A DNA stretch of 64,000 nucleotides from Kitasatospora sp. MAP12-44 (GTDB taxonomy: Bacteria; Actinomycetota; Actinomycetes; Streptomycetales; Streptomycetaceae). The first letter of the stretch is position 1. Every line of letters starts with the position of its first letter. The notes below the pieces were generated by a model. The model was not told the origin of the DNA. It ran no database searches and saw nothing but the letters and a program-made list of their open reading frames with translations. Below are positions 6,691-20,066 of this stretch, one piece after another. The DNA lies in assembly GCF_029892095.1 (NCBI RefSeq), contig NZ_JARZAE010000004.1:7626001-7690000 (forward strand), given 5' to 3'. Position numbers and translations under genes: made by a program.

Positions 6691-9516
6691 TCACGGCGCT
6701 CCGAGCGCGACGGTGACACCCGTGTCGCACAGGGCTCTTCTGGGGACGCCGAGTTTCTTCAAGGTGTCGGCGACGTGGTGCTCTGCGGTGCGCGGTGACA
6801 CGCACAGGGCCTGGGCGATGTCCAGGTTGCTGGCGCCGTCGGCGAGGAGCAGTGCGACCTGCAGCTGTCGAGGGGAGAGCTGCCGGTCGCAGCCGCGTCG
6901 CCCGCGCGGGCGGGGGAGTGCCAGGCCCAGGTCGCGCAGGGTCCGCTGGCAGCGGGAGGCATCCGCGGTGGCGCCCAAGCGTGTGTAGACGTCGGCGATT
7001 CGGGCCAACTGCTGGGTCGCGGCGTGCGGTTCGGCGGGCAGCCTGGTGTGGGCGAGGTACTCGTCGGCCTGCGCGGCCTGGTAGGGCCGGCCGGCGGCCT
7101 GGTAGATCAGCTGGGCGCGCTGGAACTGCTCGCCGGCCGCGGCGGCGGCGCCGGCGTCCGCCAGCAGCAGTCCGTGGCTGAGGGCGAAGGCGGCGGCCGC
7201 GGCGGGGCTGTCGTGGCCGGCGGTGGGGTGTTCGGCATGGGTGACCAGTTGGCGGGCGGCCTCCTGGTGCCCGCAGGCCAGTGCGGCTCGCACGGCGACC
7301 GGGAGTACGCCGCCGACCCAGGGGCGCGGTGTGCTGGGCAGGACGTCCGCCAGCGCGGCCCACGCGCCGTGTGGATCTCCCTGGGCCAGCCGGACGTGGG
7401 CGATGCCCGCGATGGCGCTGAGTACCTCGCCGGCCTCGGGGGGCGGCTCCTCCAGGGCTGTGGCGCGGCCGAACTCGGCCAGGGCGCGGTTCCACTGCCC
7501 GCGCACCGCAGCCAGGTTCCCGCGGACGACGGCGGCGGCCCGGTCGACCCGTGGCGTGCCGCCGGCGTCCGCGGCGAGCGCCGTGACCCGGTCGGCCAGG
7601 CCCGTCCACCGGCCGGCCAGCCAGTCGAGGACCAGCAGGCCGGTGCGGCTGCGCAGCTCCAGGGCGGCAGCGCGGCTGTGCCCACCCATGATCTGACACT
7701 CCGTCAGAAGGTCGGCGGCGCGTTCGTCGTGGCCGTGCTCCATCGCGGCGACGCCGATGTCGTGAATCGCGCGGGCGTACTCCCGCAGTACCTCGCGATC
7801 GGCATCGGAGCGGGGCAACTGGTCGGCCAGCGTCCGGACGGCCGGGTCCCCGTCCCGGGCCATCAGGCCCAGCCGGGTGCCCCGCACCGCGGCGTGTGCC
7901 ACGGGGCAGGACAGCGCCGCGACGGTCCGCTCGGCGTGCTGCAGCCACGTCCGGTACAGCCGGGGCTCGCTTCGGGCGAGCCCGGCCATGGCGCGCACGG
8001 CCAATTCCGGTCGGCCGGCCAGCTCCCGCACGGCCTGCCGCAGCTCCGGAGAGCCGGACCGGTCGGCCTGGTCGACCAGGACCAGGCCCAGGGCGAGCCG
8101 GATCTCCCCGCGGACCTCCACCGCGAGGCCGGGGTCGGCCAGCAGCCGGCGGAGTTCGTCGGTGTTGGGAGCGACGTCGTCGCCGTCCCGCGCGAGGCGG
8201 GCCAGCGCCAGCGCGCAGCGGGCCCGCGAACCGGGGTCGAGCTGCGGCTCGGCCAGGACGGCCCGCAGCAGCGGCCCGGCGGTGCCGCCGTCGCCCCGGG
8301 CGGCGGCCTGCGCGGCGGCGGCCTCGGCTTCGGGCAGCCAGTCGGCCAGGTCACCCAGCGCCTTCGCGTGGTAGGCGACCTGCACCAGCGGGGGAGCCGG
8401 CTGAGCACGCAGGACCTGGCGGGCGGTGCGGTGCAGGCTCTCGCGGCGCGGGCCGGGGATGTCCCGGTACACGGCCTGCCGGGCCAGGGCATGGCGCAGT
8501 CCGTACCGCCCCGGGACGTGCTCGTGCAGCACCGCCGCCTGCAACCCCTCCGCCAGTGCGGCGGGTCCCAGCGTGGCGTCCACACCGGCGACCTGCGCGA
8601 GCGTCCCGCAGCCGGCGGCGGTGCGGAGCACGGCGGCCGCGTGGGCGAGGGCCGTCGCCGCGGGGGACAGGCCCGCCAGCCGGCCCAGGATGGCCTCGGC
8701 CAGCGCCCGCGGCACCCTGGCGCGCTCCAGAGCCTCGACCACGTCGCCACCCGGCCGGCCCTGCCTGCTCCAGTCCGCCAGGGTGGCCAGGTCCTCCTGC
8801 ACGACCAGCGGCAGCCCGGCGCTGCGCTCGAAGAGCGTGCGGGCGACGGCGGGTCCGGCCCAGGAGCCGAGGGCGGTGGACATGCCCTGTACGTCAGGTT
8901 CGGTCAGCGCCTCCAGGGCGATCTCCACGCCCGCCGTCCCGGGCGGACGGCGGTAGGGCGTGCCGAGCACCGGGGTGCCGGCCGGGAGGTCCTGGTGCCG
9001 GTAGGTCAGCAGCAGTCCGACGTGCTCCGGCACATCGCGGGCCAGCAGGAACAGCAGATCGCGGGTGGCCGGGTCGGCCCACTGCACGTCCTCGACGACC
9101 AGCACCACCGGGCCCAGCGCCGCCAGGATCCCGCGCACCGCGCCCACGATCTGGAAGCGGGCGGCGCGGTGGTCGGCCGGTTCCGGCGGCGCGGGCGGCA
9201 GGCGATCGGCGAGCCCGGGCAGCAGGCGGGCCAGCGCACCGGTCTGCGGGGGCAGCCGGTCCGGCGCGGACCAGCCGTCGGTCCCGGCGGACACCGCCTC
9301 CAGGACGGGCCCGTAGGGCAGCGACTCGCGCAGCGGATGACAGCAGCCGGTCAGCACCCGTGTCCCCTGCCGGCGCACCGCACCGGCGGCTTCGTGGACC
9401 AGGTGGGACTTGCCCACCCCGGCCTCCCCTTCCACCAGCGCCACGGCGGGCAGCTGGGACAGCACGTCGCGCAGTCGGGCCGCCTCGCGGCTCCGGCCGA
9501 CCGTTTCCGCGCTCAT
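6691..9516 (-). CDS. LAL-type LuxR regulator with N-terminal ATPase
   Basis: This 941-residue protein begins MSAETVGRSREAARLRDVLS. Walker A GEAGVGKS is at residues 30-37 and Walker B VVLVVEDVQWADP near 140. A long alpha-helical middle follows, and the C-terminal LuxR helix-turn-helix reads LSPRQLQVALLLADGASNLD and SPRTAEHHVADTLKKLG. The start at 9516 has GAGGGGAG upstream. Its ATG overlaps the TGA of the upstream HATPase gene by 4 bp, so the two are translationally coupled. The open frame continues upstream, but that part is a shadow of the HATPase gene. It converges on the second G1 peptidase gene. Confidence 0.85.
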   Translation of the reverse strand: MSAETVGRSREAARLRDVLSQLPAVALVEGEAGVGKSHLVHEAAGAVRRQGTRVLTGCCHPLRESLPYGPVLEAVSAGTDGWSAPDRLPPQTGALARLLPGLADRLPPAPPEPADHRAARFQIVGAVRGILAALGPVVLVVEDVQWADPATRDLLFLLARDVPEHVGLLLTYRHQDLPAGTPVLGTPYRRPPGTAGVEIALEALTEPDVQGMSTALGSWAGPAVARTLFERSAGLPLVVQEDLATLADWSRQGRPGGDVVEALERARVPRALAEAILGRLAGLSPAATALAHAAAVLRTAAGCGTLAQVAGVDATLGPAALAEGLQAAVLHEHVPGRYGLRHALARQAVYRDIPGPRRESLHRTARQVLRAQPAPPLVQVAYHAKALGDLADWLPEAEAAAAQAAARGDGGTAGPLLRAVLAEPQLDPGSRARCALALARLARDGDDVAPNTDELRRLLADPGLAVEVRGEIRLALGLVLVDQADRSGSPELRQAVRELAGRPELAVRAMAGLARSEPRLYRTWLQHAERTVAALSCPVAHAAVRGTRLGLMARDGDPAVRTLADQLPRSDADREVLREYARAIHDIGVAAMEHGHDERAADLLTECQIMGGHSRAAALELRSRTGLLVLDWLAGRWTGLADRVTALAADAGGTPRVDRAAAVVRGNLAAVRGQWNRALAEFGRATALEEPPPEAGEVLSAIAGIAHVRLAQGDPHGAWAALADVLPSTPRPWVGGVLPVAVRAALACGHQEAARQLVTHAEHPTAGHDSPAAAAAFALSHGLLLADAGAAAAAGEQFQRAQLIYQAAGRPYQAAQADEYLAHTRLPAEPHAATQQLARIADVYTRLGATADASRCQRTLRDLGLALPRPRGRRGCDRQLSPRQLQVALLLADGASNLDIAQALCVSPRTAEHHVADTLKKLGVPRRALCDTGVTVALGAP

Positions 9517-10001
9517 CCGAAGCTCCCCTCGCCGACCGGCGCGGCAACTCGCGCCGCCTCCGCCGTCCGCAGCGTGGCGCCGTGGTCGCCGCCGCCGGCA
9601 CCCTCCTCGCTGACGGTGCCGTTCGCGAGCGCCGCGACGATCTGCCGACCACGGCCGTGCTCGTCGGCCGCGCAGCTGCTGGTCCACTCCCCGTCGCGTG
9701 CGGCCGGGCCGCCGTCCATGACGTCGACCTGCAGCTCGGTGCGCCCGTCGGCCGCGTGGGCCTGCAGCCGCAGGGTGGTCGGCGGCAGCGCGTGCTCGAC
9801 CGCGTTGGTGACCAGCTCGGAGACCACCAGGAGGGCGTCGAAGACCAGCTCCTCCGCGAGGCCCCAGTCGGCCAGCACCTGCCGCGCGTGGTGCCTGGCC
9901 TTCGAGGGCGCTGTGGCGTGGTGCGGCAGGCTGTACTCGTCGTGCTGCTCGACCACCGGAGCGGCACTCACGGGAGCGGGCTGAGCGGGGATCGCAGTCA
10001 T
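9513..10001 (-). CDS. RsbW-like ATP-binding protein (HATPase_c_2), putative anti-sigma/regulatory kinase
   Basis: A 162-residue single-domain GHKL ATPase of the RsbW/SpoIIAB type common in streptomycetes. The N-box is VVSELVTNAVEHA (residues about 66-78), followed by DVMDGGP and a G2-like GRGRQIVAALA. I chose ATG 10001 (GGAACG upstream); an upstream start at 10070 would add residues running through a palindrome. It overlaps the LAL gene at 9513-9516. Known relatives bind sigma or anti-sigma-antagonist proteins, but no sigma gene is next to it here; the overlapping LAL is the likeliest functional partner (inference). Confidence 0.75.
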   Translation of the reverse strand: MTAIPAQPAPVSAAPVVEQHDEYSLPHHATAPSKARHHARQVLADWGLAEELVFDALLVVSELVTNAVEHALPPTTLRLQAHAADGRTELQVDVMDGGPAARDGEWTSSCAADEHGRGRQIVAALANGTVSEEGAGGGDHGATLRTAEAARVAAPVGEGSFG

Positions 10002-10024
10002 GATCGTTCCAAGCTGTGAGAACC

Positions 10025-10044
10025 AACTGGTCATGTGATCAGTT
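10025..10044. promoter_or_regulatory. Palindromic operator candidate AACTGGTCATGTGATCAGTT
   Basis: Arms AACTGGTCA and TGATCAGTT pair at 8 of 9 positions around TG. It sits 24 nt upstream of the HATPase start, in the divergent region 10002-10146. Confidence 0.45.
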
Positions 10045-10069
10045 CTATGCGGCGCCCGCGTCCGCGACA

Positions 10070-10086
10070 TTAGGGAAACCCCCTAA
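10070..10086. promoter_or_regulatory. Palindromic operator candidate TTAGGG-AAACC-CCCTAA
   Basis: Perfect 6-bp arms around a 5-nt spacer, 45 bp from the neighbouring palindrome and 61 bp before the third LAL gene. Either site could bind the divergent regulators. Confidence 0.4.
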
Positions 10087-10146
10087 CCCCCGCCCTGGTA
10101 TCCCCGACACTCTGCGTGAGTGACACCCGGAACGCATACTGGGTTG

Positions 10147-13017
10147 ATGGAGTACAGCAGCGCGCTGTACGAGCGCGAAGCCGAGATCGACGCGCTGGCT
10201 GGCCTGGTCACCAGGGCCCGGAGCGGGCGGGGAGGCTTTGCTGCTGTCGAGGGGCTGCCGGGCATCGGCAAGAGCAGCCTGCTCGCCGCGGTACACGCCG
10301 TCGCCAGGAGCCATGAACTGTGGGTGGCCACCGCCCGCGGCATGGAACTGGAGAGCGACTTCGCCTTCGGCGTAGTTCGACAGCTGTTCGAGCCGCTACT
10401 GGCAGGGAGTGACCCTCAGCAGCGCCGGCAGCTGCTGTCCGGCGCGGCCGGCCAGGCCGACCCCGTCTTCGGGCCGGTCACGACCGGCGACAGCGCCGAG
10501 CACGACTTCGCCGTCCTGCACGGGTTGCTCTGGCTCACCACCAACCTGTCCGAGCAGCGGCCGCTGATGCTGCTCGTGGACGACATGCACTGGGCGGACG
10601 TCGCCTCGCTGCAGTTCCTGGCCTACTTACTGCCGCGGCTGGACGCGCTCGGCGTGTGCGTGGTGGCGGCCCTGCGGCGCGGCGAACCCGGCAGTGGGCG
10701 CCAGCTGCTGGAGCGCATCACCACCGACCGGGCTTGCCTGCTGCTGCGTCCCCGGGCACTGAGCCCCGCCGCGGCCTTCAGCCTGGTGCGCGGTGAGTTC
10801 GCCCGCGGTTCGCCGGCCGAGCAGGTCGACGACGAGTTCCTGGCCGCCTGCCACAGCGCCACGGGCGGCAATCCCCTGCTCCTCAAGGAGACGGTGGCCA
10901 CACTGATGCTCGAACGCGTCGCGCCGCAGGCCGACAACGTCGGGCAGGTAGCCGAGGTCGGTCCGCGGGCCGCCGCCCGCTGGGTGTCGCTGTGGACCCG
11001 ACGCCTCACCCCGGCGGCCCTGGCGCTGGCCCGAGCGGTGGCCGTCCTCGGTGGCGGCGTCTCCCTCGAACAGGCCGCAGCACTGGCCGAGCTGCCGCTG
11101 ACCACCGCCATGCAGGCGGGCGCCGATCTCCGGCGGATCGACCTGCTGCGCGCCGAGCCCGGTCCGGGGTCCCGGACGGGGATCGGTTACACCCATCCCG
11201 TGGTCCGGGCGGCGGTCTATCAGGCGATGGCTCCCGAGGAGACCTGGGCGGCCCACCGGCGAGCCGCCGAGCTGCTCTTCCAGGACGGGGCCGAGGCCGA
11301 ACAGGTGGCCGCGCACCTGCTGCGCTCGCCGCCCACCGGCCAGCCCCACCTGGTCCCGCTCCTGACGCGGGCGGCACACGAGGCGCGCACCCGCGGCTCC
11401 CCGCACGCGGCCGCCACCTATCTGCAGCGCTGCCTCGGCGAGGCGTCGGGCGACGACGACCGCCTGGCGGTGCTGTCCGAACTCGGCCTGACCCTTCAGC
11501 TGACCGACACCGAGGCCTCGGTGCGCTACCTGCGCCAGGCGCTGCCGCTCGCCCGGGACGGGCGCCGACACGCCATGATCGCCAGCCTGCTGGGCACCGG
11601 CCTGCTGCTGACCCAGCGCATTCCCGAGGCCCTCGACGTGTGGCGGCACGCCCTGGCCCTGCTACCGCCCGACGAGGCGGACCTCACCGCGAGGCTGCAG
11701 GCCGACATCCTGTCGATCCCTCTCCTGGAACCGGCCGGCCCCGGCCTGCGCCAGGACATCCTCCGCCAGGTCGGCCGGCAGCGGCAGCGGCAGCCGGGGC
11801 TCGCCCCGACCCCGGGCGGGCGGATCCTGGACTGCGTCATCGCCGGACACGACGCCATCGTCGGCGACCCTCGCGCGGTGCCGCGGGCGCTGCGAGCCCT
11901 GGAGGACAGCCGGCTCCTCGGGAAGGCCGTCGGCGTCACCCCCGCGGTCCTGGCCTGGTGGGTGCTGATCTGCGCCGACCGGCCCGAGGCGCTGGCCAGT
12001 CTGGACCTTGCGGTCACCCAGGCCTACCACGAGGGTTCGACCGCCAGCCTCACCTCCGCCCTCACCTACCGCGCCCTCGCCTGGCTGCGCCGCGGCAGCC
12101 TGGCCGAGGCCGAGGCCGACGCGATGGACGCCGTCTCGGCCACCGAGACCTCCGGCATCAGCCTGCACCGCCTCGTCCTCGGCCCGATCTGGGCCGAGGT
12201 CCTGATGGAACAGGGCCGGGTGCCCGAGGCCGAGAAGGCGCTGGAGTGGGCGCTGGAAGGCGACACGCTCCCACTGACCGGCCTCATCTACCACCTGCTG
12301 CTGCGCCGCGCCCGGCTCCTGCGCCTGCAGGGAGACATCGGTGGGGCCCTGGAGACCGCCCTGGCCGCAGGCGAGGCCTTCATGGCGGCGGGCGGCCAGA
12401 ATCCCGCGGTCCTCCCCTGGCAGTCCGAGGCGGCCCTCTGCCTGCACCTGCTGGACCGGGACGCCGAGGCACAGGTGCTGGCCCTGGAGGAGCTGCGGCT
12501 GACCCGCGACTGGAGCGCGCCGCTGGCACGAGGCCGCGCGCTGCGGGTGGCCGGGCTCGTCCACCGCGGTGAACCGGGCACCACGTTCCTCGAACAGGCC
12601 GTGCAGCGACTGGAATCGACCCAGGCCCGCCTGGAGTACGCCAAGGCCGCCGCCGAGTACGGGGCGTCCCTGCGCCGCGGCGGCCGGCGCACGGACTCCC
12701 GGCGCGTCCTCACCGAGGCTCTCGACGTCGCCCGCACCTGTGGTGCGACAGCGCTGATGGAGCAGGTCCTGGCCGAGCTCAAGGCCGGTGGCGGCCGCCC
12801 GCGCCGACACATGGTCAGCGGATCCGAGTCGCTGACCCCCAGCGAGATCCGGGTCGCCGAGCTGGCCGCGGCCGGCCGGTCGAACCGCGAGATCGCCCAG
12901 ACCCTGTTCGTCACGCCCAAGACCGTGGAGGCCCACCTGGCCAGCTCCTACCGCAAGCTCGGCATCACCAGCCGACGCCAACTCGCCGACCAGCTCCCGC
13001 CCCCGACCTCGACCTGA
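10147..13017 (+). CDS. LAL-type LuxR regulator with a TTA codon
   Basis: A 956-residue regulator. Walker A GLPGIGKSS is at residues 36-44, Walker B LMLLVDDMHWAD near 140-151, and the LuxR helix-turn-helix at the end reads LTPSEIRVAELAAAGRSNRE and TPKTVEAHLASSYRKLG. Leu161 is encoded by TTA (10627-10629), rare in this DNA, implying dependence on the bldA tRNA if the host has that system. I chose ATG 10147 because MEYSSALYEREAEI matches typical LAL starts; its ribosome-binding site is weak, and GTG 10120 is an alternative. The hybrid kinase gene begins 33 nt downstream on the same strand. Confidence 0.85.
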   Translation: MEYSSALYEREAEIDALAGLVTRARSGRGGFAAVEGLPGIGKSSLLAAVHAVARSHELWVATARGMELESDFAFGVVRQLFEPLLAGSDPQQRRQLLSGAAGQADPVFGPVTTGDSAEHDFAVLHGLLWLTTNLSEQRPLMLLVDDMHWADVASLQFLAYLLPRLDALGVCVVAALRRGEPGSGRQLLERITTDRACLLLRPRALSPAAAFSLVRGEFARGSPAEQVDDEFLAACHSATGGNPLLLKETVATLMLERVAPQADNVGQVAEVGPRAAARWVSLWTRRLTPAALALARAVAVLGGGVSLEQAAALAELPLTTAMQAGADLRRIDLLRAEPGPGSRTGIGYTHPVVRAAVYQAMAPEETWAAHRRAAELLFQDGAEAEQVAAHLLRSPPTGQPHLVPLLTRAAHEARTRGSPHAAATYLQRCLGEASGDDDRLAVLSELGLTLQLTDTEASVRYLRQALPLARDGRRHAMIASLLGTGLLLTQRIPEALDVWRHALALLPPDEADLTARLQADILSIPLLEPAGPGLRQDILRQVGRQRQRQPGLAPTPGGRILDCVIAGHDAIVGDPRAVPRALRALEDSRLLGKAVGVTPAVLAWWVLICADRPEALASLDLAVTQAYHEGSTASLTSALTYRALAWLRRGSLAEAEADAMDAVSATETSGISLHRLVLGPIWAEVLMEQGRVPEAEKALEWALEGDTLPLTGLIYHLLLRRARLLRLQGDIGGALETALAAGEAFMAAGGQNPAVLPWQSEAALCLHLLDRDAEAQVLALEELRLTRDWSAPLARGRALRVAGLVHRGEPGTTFLEQAVQRLESTQARLEYAKAAAEYGASLRRGGRRTDSRRVLTEALDVARTCGATALMEQVLAELKAGGGRPRRHMVSGSESLTPSEIRVAELAAAGRSNREIAQTLFVTPKTVEAHLASSYRKLGITSRRQLADQLPPPTST

Positions 13018-13050
13018 GCCCCCGTGAGCGAGACCGACAAGGAGCCCCGC

Positions 13051-16946
<3,896 letters not shown>

Positions 16947-16950
<4 letters not shown>

Positions 16951-17504
16951 CCCCGGACACAGGCCGCGTACTGGTGGTCGACGACGACCGCACCAACCGC
17001 ATGATGCTGACCTACCGGCTGGAGATCAACGGAATCCACGCCACGGCCGCCGAGAACGGGCAGCAGGCACTGCGCCTCATGAGGGAGGAGACATTCCACG
17101 TCGTGCTCCTCGACATCCTCATGCCTCAGATGGACGGCTACACCACACTGGAGATCATGAAAGGCGACCCCGCACTCTGCCCGACCCCCGTGATCGTGAT
17201 CTCCCAGCTGGACGAGATGGACAGCGTCATCCGGTGCCTCGAACTCGGCGCCGAGGACTACCTTCCCAAACCCCTCAACGCGTTGCTGCTCATGGCCCGC
17301 GTCAACGGCATCCTGCTGCGCAGCCGGCTCAGCCGGATCGAGGAGGACCACCAACGGCAGGTCGCCCGGCTGATCGAGGCCGTCACTGCCGCGGAGAACG
17401 GCACCTTCGATCCTCCGTCGCTCGACGCCGTCGCCGAGCGCGAGGACCACCTCGGAGAACTCGCCCGGGCACTGCAGCGGACGCTCCCCAGCCTCCCCCG
17501 GTAG
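16947..17504 (+). CDS. Response regulator with REC domain and HAMP-like tail
   Basis: 185 residues, overlapping the kinase gene by 4 bp (ATGA). The receiver domain is complete: acidic cluster VVDDD at 11-14, phospho-acceptor Asp56 in VVLLDILMPQMDGY, and a conserved Lys in YLPKPL. Instead of a DNA-binding domain, the C-terminus is a helical segment ending VAEREDHLGELARALQRT, which looks like the second helix of a HAMP domain as seen in adenylate-cyclase-linked receivers. So it is likely an intermediate or output by protein contact, fed by the Hpt domain of the kinase. Regulated together with the kinase. Confidence 0.85.
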
Positions 17505-17735
17505 CGGGCAAAGGTCTCGGCCTCCTGGAACCTCTCGTTCGCCTTCTCGTCGAGGTGGTGCGCGAGGGACAGACTGGCGTCGTCCGACCTCTCGTTAAGG
17601 GGGCCGACAATGTCCCAGCTGCGGCCGAGTTGGTGCGGCGCCCTCCCAGATCACCTCTGGCGCAGAGCCACGCGCGGCTCGCCATGCCCGCCTCTCGGTC
17701 CTCAGCGAGTACGGAAGCGGGCGCAGCGAGTGCCA
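17505..17735. other. Intergenic stretch without a gene
   Basis: 231 nt between the response regulator stop and the convergent PAS-LuxR stop. I see no convincing gene and no strong hairpin; open frames crossing it have atypical composition. Confidence 0.5.
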
Positions 17736-18443
17736 TCATTTGGCCTTGACGTAGTCCTGGACGACCTTCGGCGGCCAGACGCCCACCTTGAGAACCCCCA
17801 TGGAGTAGGCCCGGGAGACGAGCGCGGCACGGTTGGGGACGCGGAGCTTACGCAAGAGACAGGTCACGTGGTACTCGACGCCCTGGCGGCTCAGGTACAG
17901 CCTCGTGGCCAGCGGGACGGTGGAGACACCGGCCGCTATGCCTTCGAGGATGCGCGCGTCGATCTCGCTGAGGATCTTCTTGCCGCTGGTGGCGACCCCC
18001 GCGTCCGCCGAGCTGTATCCGGTGGGCATCATCACCAGGATCGAGGAGATGTCGGGTGTCCCGCCGCGTACCGCAACAGCGGTGAGCGGGACGGTGAACG
18101 CCGGGCCCTCGGCCCCCATTGCGATGACGTCGGTGGCGAACCGGTCGCGTCGCCCCTCGATGAGGCCGGAGAACTGACGCAGCAGCGGCTGCTGCACGCT
18201 GGGGTGCACGAGATCGCAGAAAGTGCGGCCGCAGAGACCCCCCGAGGAGTCCCCGAACTGCCGGAAGAACTCCTGGTTCGCCTCCTGGATGGTAAGCGTC
18301 CGGTCGAGGCAGGCCATGTTCAGACCCGGCTGCTCGGGCAGCGGACAGGCCTCTGCCGACCCGGCATGGTCGGGCTCGGCATTGTGCGCCACGGTCTGTA
18401 CTAACTCGACCGGAACGGGAGCGGAAATCGCCAAGGAACTCAT
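17736..18443 (-). CDS. PAS-LuxR transcriptional regulator with a TTA codon
   Basis: 235 residues with a PAS-type domain (about 45-140: CLDRTLTIQEANQEFFRQFG, then CDLVHPSVQQPLL) followed by a LuxR helix-turn-helix (about 160-215: ILEGIAAGVSTVPLATRLYL, SRQGVEYHVTCLLRKL). The C-terminus ends GVWPPKVVQDYVKAK, a tail I associate with streptomycete PAS-LuxR regulators. This two-domain plan is that of PimM-type activators. Leu14 is a TTA codon (18404-18402), pointing to bldA-dependent, late expression. ATG 18443 has AAGGGG very close upstream. The target is unknown; no biosynthetic cluster is adjacent in this window. Confidence 0.8.
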   Translation of the reverse strand: MSSLAISAPVPVELVQTVAHNAEPDHAGSAEACPLPEQPGLNMACLDRTLTIQEANQEFFRQFGDSSGGLCGRTFCDLVHPSVQQPLLRQFSGLIEGRRDRFATDVIAMGAEGPAFTVPLTAVAVRGGTPDISSILVMMPTGYSSADAGVATSGKKILSEIDARILEGIAAGVSTVPLATRLYLSRQGVEYHVTCLLRKLRVPNRAALVSRAYSMGVLKVGVWPPKVVQDYVKAK

Positions 18444-18759
18444 TCCCCTTCAGATCTGTCGACGGCAGTCCCGTTGGGTTCCCGGCCTCACGACCGGGTC
18501 GCACTCGCGATGCCGCCGAAACGACGCACGCTGCAGGGCACATGAAGGTGGTGCGGACAGACCGGGACAGCTGGGCCGACACGCCGCCGGGAAGGACGGA
18601 TATTGGTTCGGCCGCCTGATCTGCGTCCGATTGAGTGCGGGATCAGCATCCGCCCGAGTCGCGGCGGTGCACCGGCGTACAACCACCCGTGCCAGTACCT
18701 GTCTCCGGACCGGAAAGCACTCGGCCGCCGCTCTGCCCCGCCGGGGGGACTGACAGATG

Positions 18760-19060
18760 GTGCTGCCGTCACCATCTACGTCGAGGACACCCGCTTCCGC
18801 GTCCCTCGCTCTCGCGGACCCTGCGCCGGAGCCGGTCATGGAACTCCCGGACCAGCCCGCGGTCACGCCAGCGGCGCCAGAAGGCGTAGACCCGGTCCCA
18901 GGTCGGGAAGTCGGCAGGCATCGCGCGCCACTTGATGCCGTTGTCGACCGGGTACTGGCTCGCATCCAACATCTGCCGGTGGCAGTAGGCCTCCGGCTGA
19001 CCGCCCTTGCGGATTCTGGCGCGGAAGCAACCGCAGGAGGCAGTACGGATCGTTGAGATG
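18760..19060 (-). pseudogene. IS5-type transposase remnant (N-terminal half)
   Basis: Reading leftwards from about 19055, one frame gives KGGQPEAYCHRQMLDASQYP followed by VDNGIKWRAMPADFPTWDRV and YAFWRRWRDRGLVREFHDRL. This matches the N-terminal block of IS5-family transposases. After RVRESEGR the frame breaks; a second frame continues DAEAGVLDVDGDG, resembling the family's next block (AGIIDSQSVK). The start, the first 40 or so residues and the catalytic C-terminal part are missing, and I found no terminal inverted repeats. It is dead DNA marking an old insertion between the PAS-LuxR gene and exonuclease III. The rest of 18444-19193 holds nothing recognisable. Confidence 0.7.
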
Positions 19061-19193
19061 CTGTTCCCGGACGATCGTCCCTAACCGGGGCGGTGCTGCT
19101 CGTCGGCGGAGCGGAGTACGACAGGTGCTGATCTGACCTACTCCGGCCGCTTGTCTATGGCGCGACCCGGTGGCCATCCCGAACTGAGAAGCG

Positions 19194-19991
19194 TCAGACG
19201 TCGTACGCCACGGTCACTGGCGCGTGGTCGGACCAGCGCTCCGGGTGGGTGGCTGCCCTTTCCACCTTGGCCCACTGGGCCTTCTCGGCCAGGCCAGGGC
19301 TTGTACAATGCAAGTCGATCCGCCAGCCCGCGTCGTTGTCGAAGGCGCGGCCGCGGTAGGACCACCAGGAGTAGGGGCCCTCCTGGTCGGGGTGCAGGGC
19401 GCGGACGGTGTCGACGTAGCCGGCCTCGTCGAGGACCTGGGTGAGCCAGGCGCGCTCCTCGGGGAGGAAGCCGGCGGACTTCTGGTTGGCCTTCCAGTTC
19501 TTGAGGTCGGCCTGCTGGTGGGCGATGTTCCAGTCGCCGCAGACCACCACCTCGCGGCCGTCGGCGGCGGCTCGGGCGCGCAGGGCGGTGAGGTGGATCA
19601 GGAATTCCGCCATGAAGCGCTCCTTCTCCTCCTGCTTCTCGGTGCCGGCTTCGCCGGAGGGGAGGTAGAGGCTGGCGACGGTCAGGCCCGGAAGGTCGAT
19701 TTCGGCATATCTGCCCGAATTGTCGAATTCCTCGGACCCGAATCCGATCTGCGTCCGGGTCGGTTCGACGCGGGACAGCACCGCGACCCCGGCCCGGCCC
19801 TTGGCGGTGGCCGGCGCCCAGACGGCGTGCCAGTCCGGCAGCTGGCTCAACTCCGGTGGCAGCTGGTCGGTTTCGGCCCGGACCTCCTGCAGGCAGACGA
19901 CGTCCGCCTTGGTCGCGGAGAGCCACTCCACGAAGCCCTTCTTGGCGGCGGCCCGAATCCCGTTGACATTCACAGTGGTTACGACGATCAC
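19194..19991 (-). CDS. xthA: Exodeoxyribonuclease III
   Basis: A 265-residue AP endonuclease/3'-5' exonuclease of the ExoIII family, acting in base-excision repair. Family motifs are in order: TVNVNGIRAAAKKGF at the N-terminus, VVCLQEVRA, SLYLPSGEAGTEKQEEKERF, VVCGDWNIAHQQADLKNW and the C-terminal SDHAPVTVAYDV. GTG 19991 starts at MIVVTTVNVNG, which is where family members begin; the longer upstream frame is not family-like. It is divergent from the GntR gene. Confidence 0.92.
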   Translation of the reverse strand: MIVVTTVNVNGIRAAAKKGFVEWLSATKADVVCLQEVRAETDQLPPELSQLPDWHAVWAPATAKGRAGVAVLSRVEPTRTQIGFGSEEFDNSGRYAEIDLPGLTVASLYLPSGEAGTEKQEEKERFMAEFLIHLTALRARAAADGREVVVCGDWNIAHQQADLKNWKANQKSAGFLPEERAWLTQVLDEAGYVDTVRALHPDQEGPYSWWSYRGRAFDNDAGWRIDLHCTSPGLAEKAQWAKVERAATHPERWSDHAPVTVAYDV

Positions 19992-20066
19992 CCAGGCAGC
20001 GTACCGGGGGCGTACGGGCGGGCCGAGCCGCCGCGCTGGCTGTCGGGGTTCCGCCAAGGGCGCGTC

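Noticed and set aside
4784..7948. Long minus-strand open frame across the papain-like and second G1 genes
   Set aside because: Both covered genes have signal peptides and catalytic residues on the plus strand; the minus translation has no domain.
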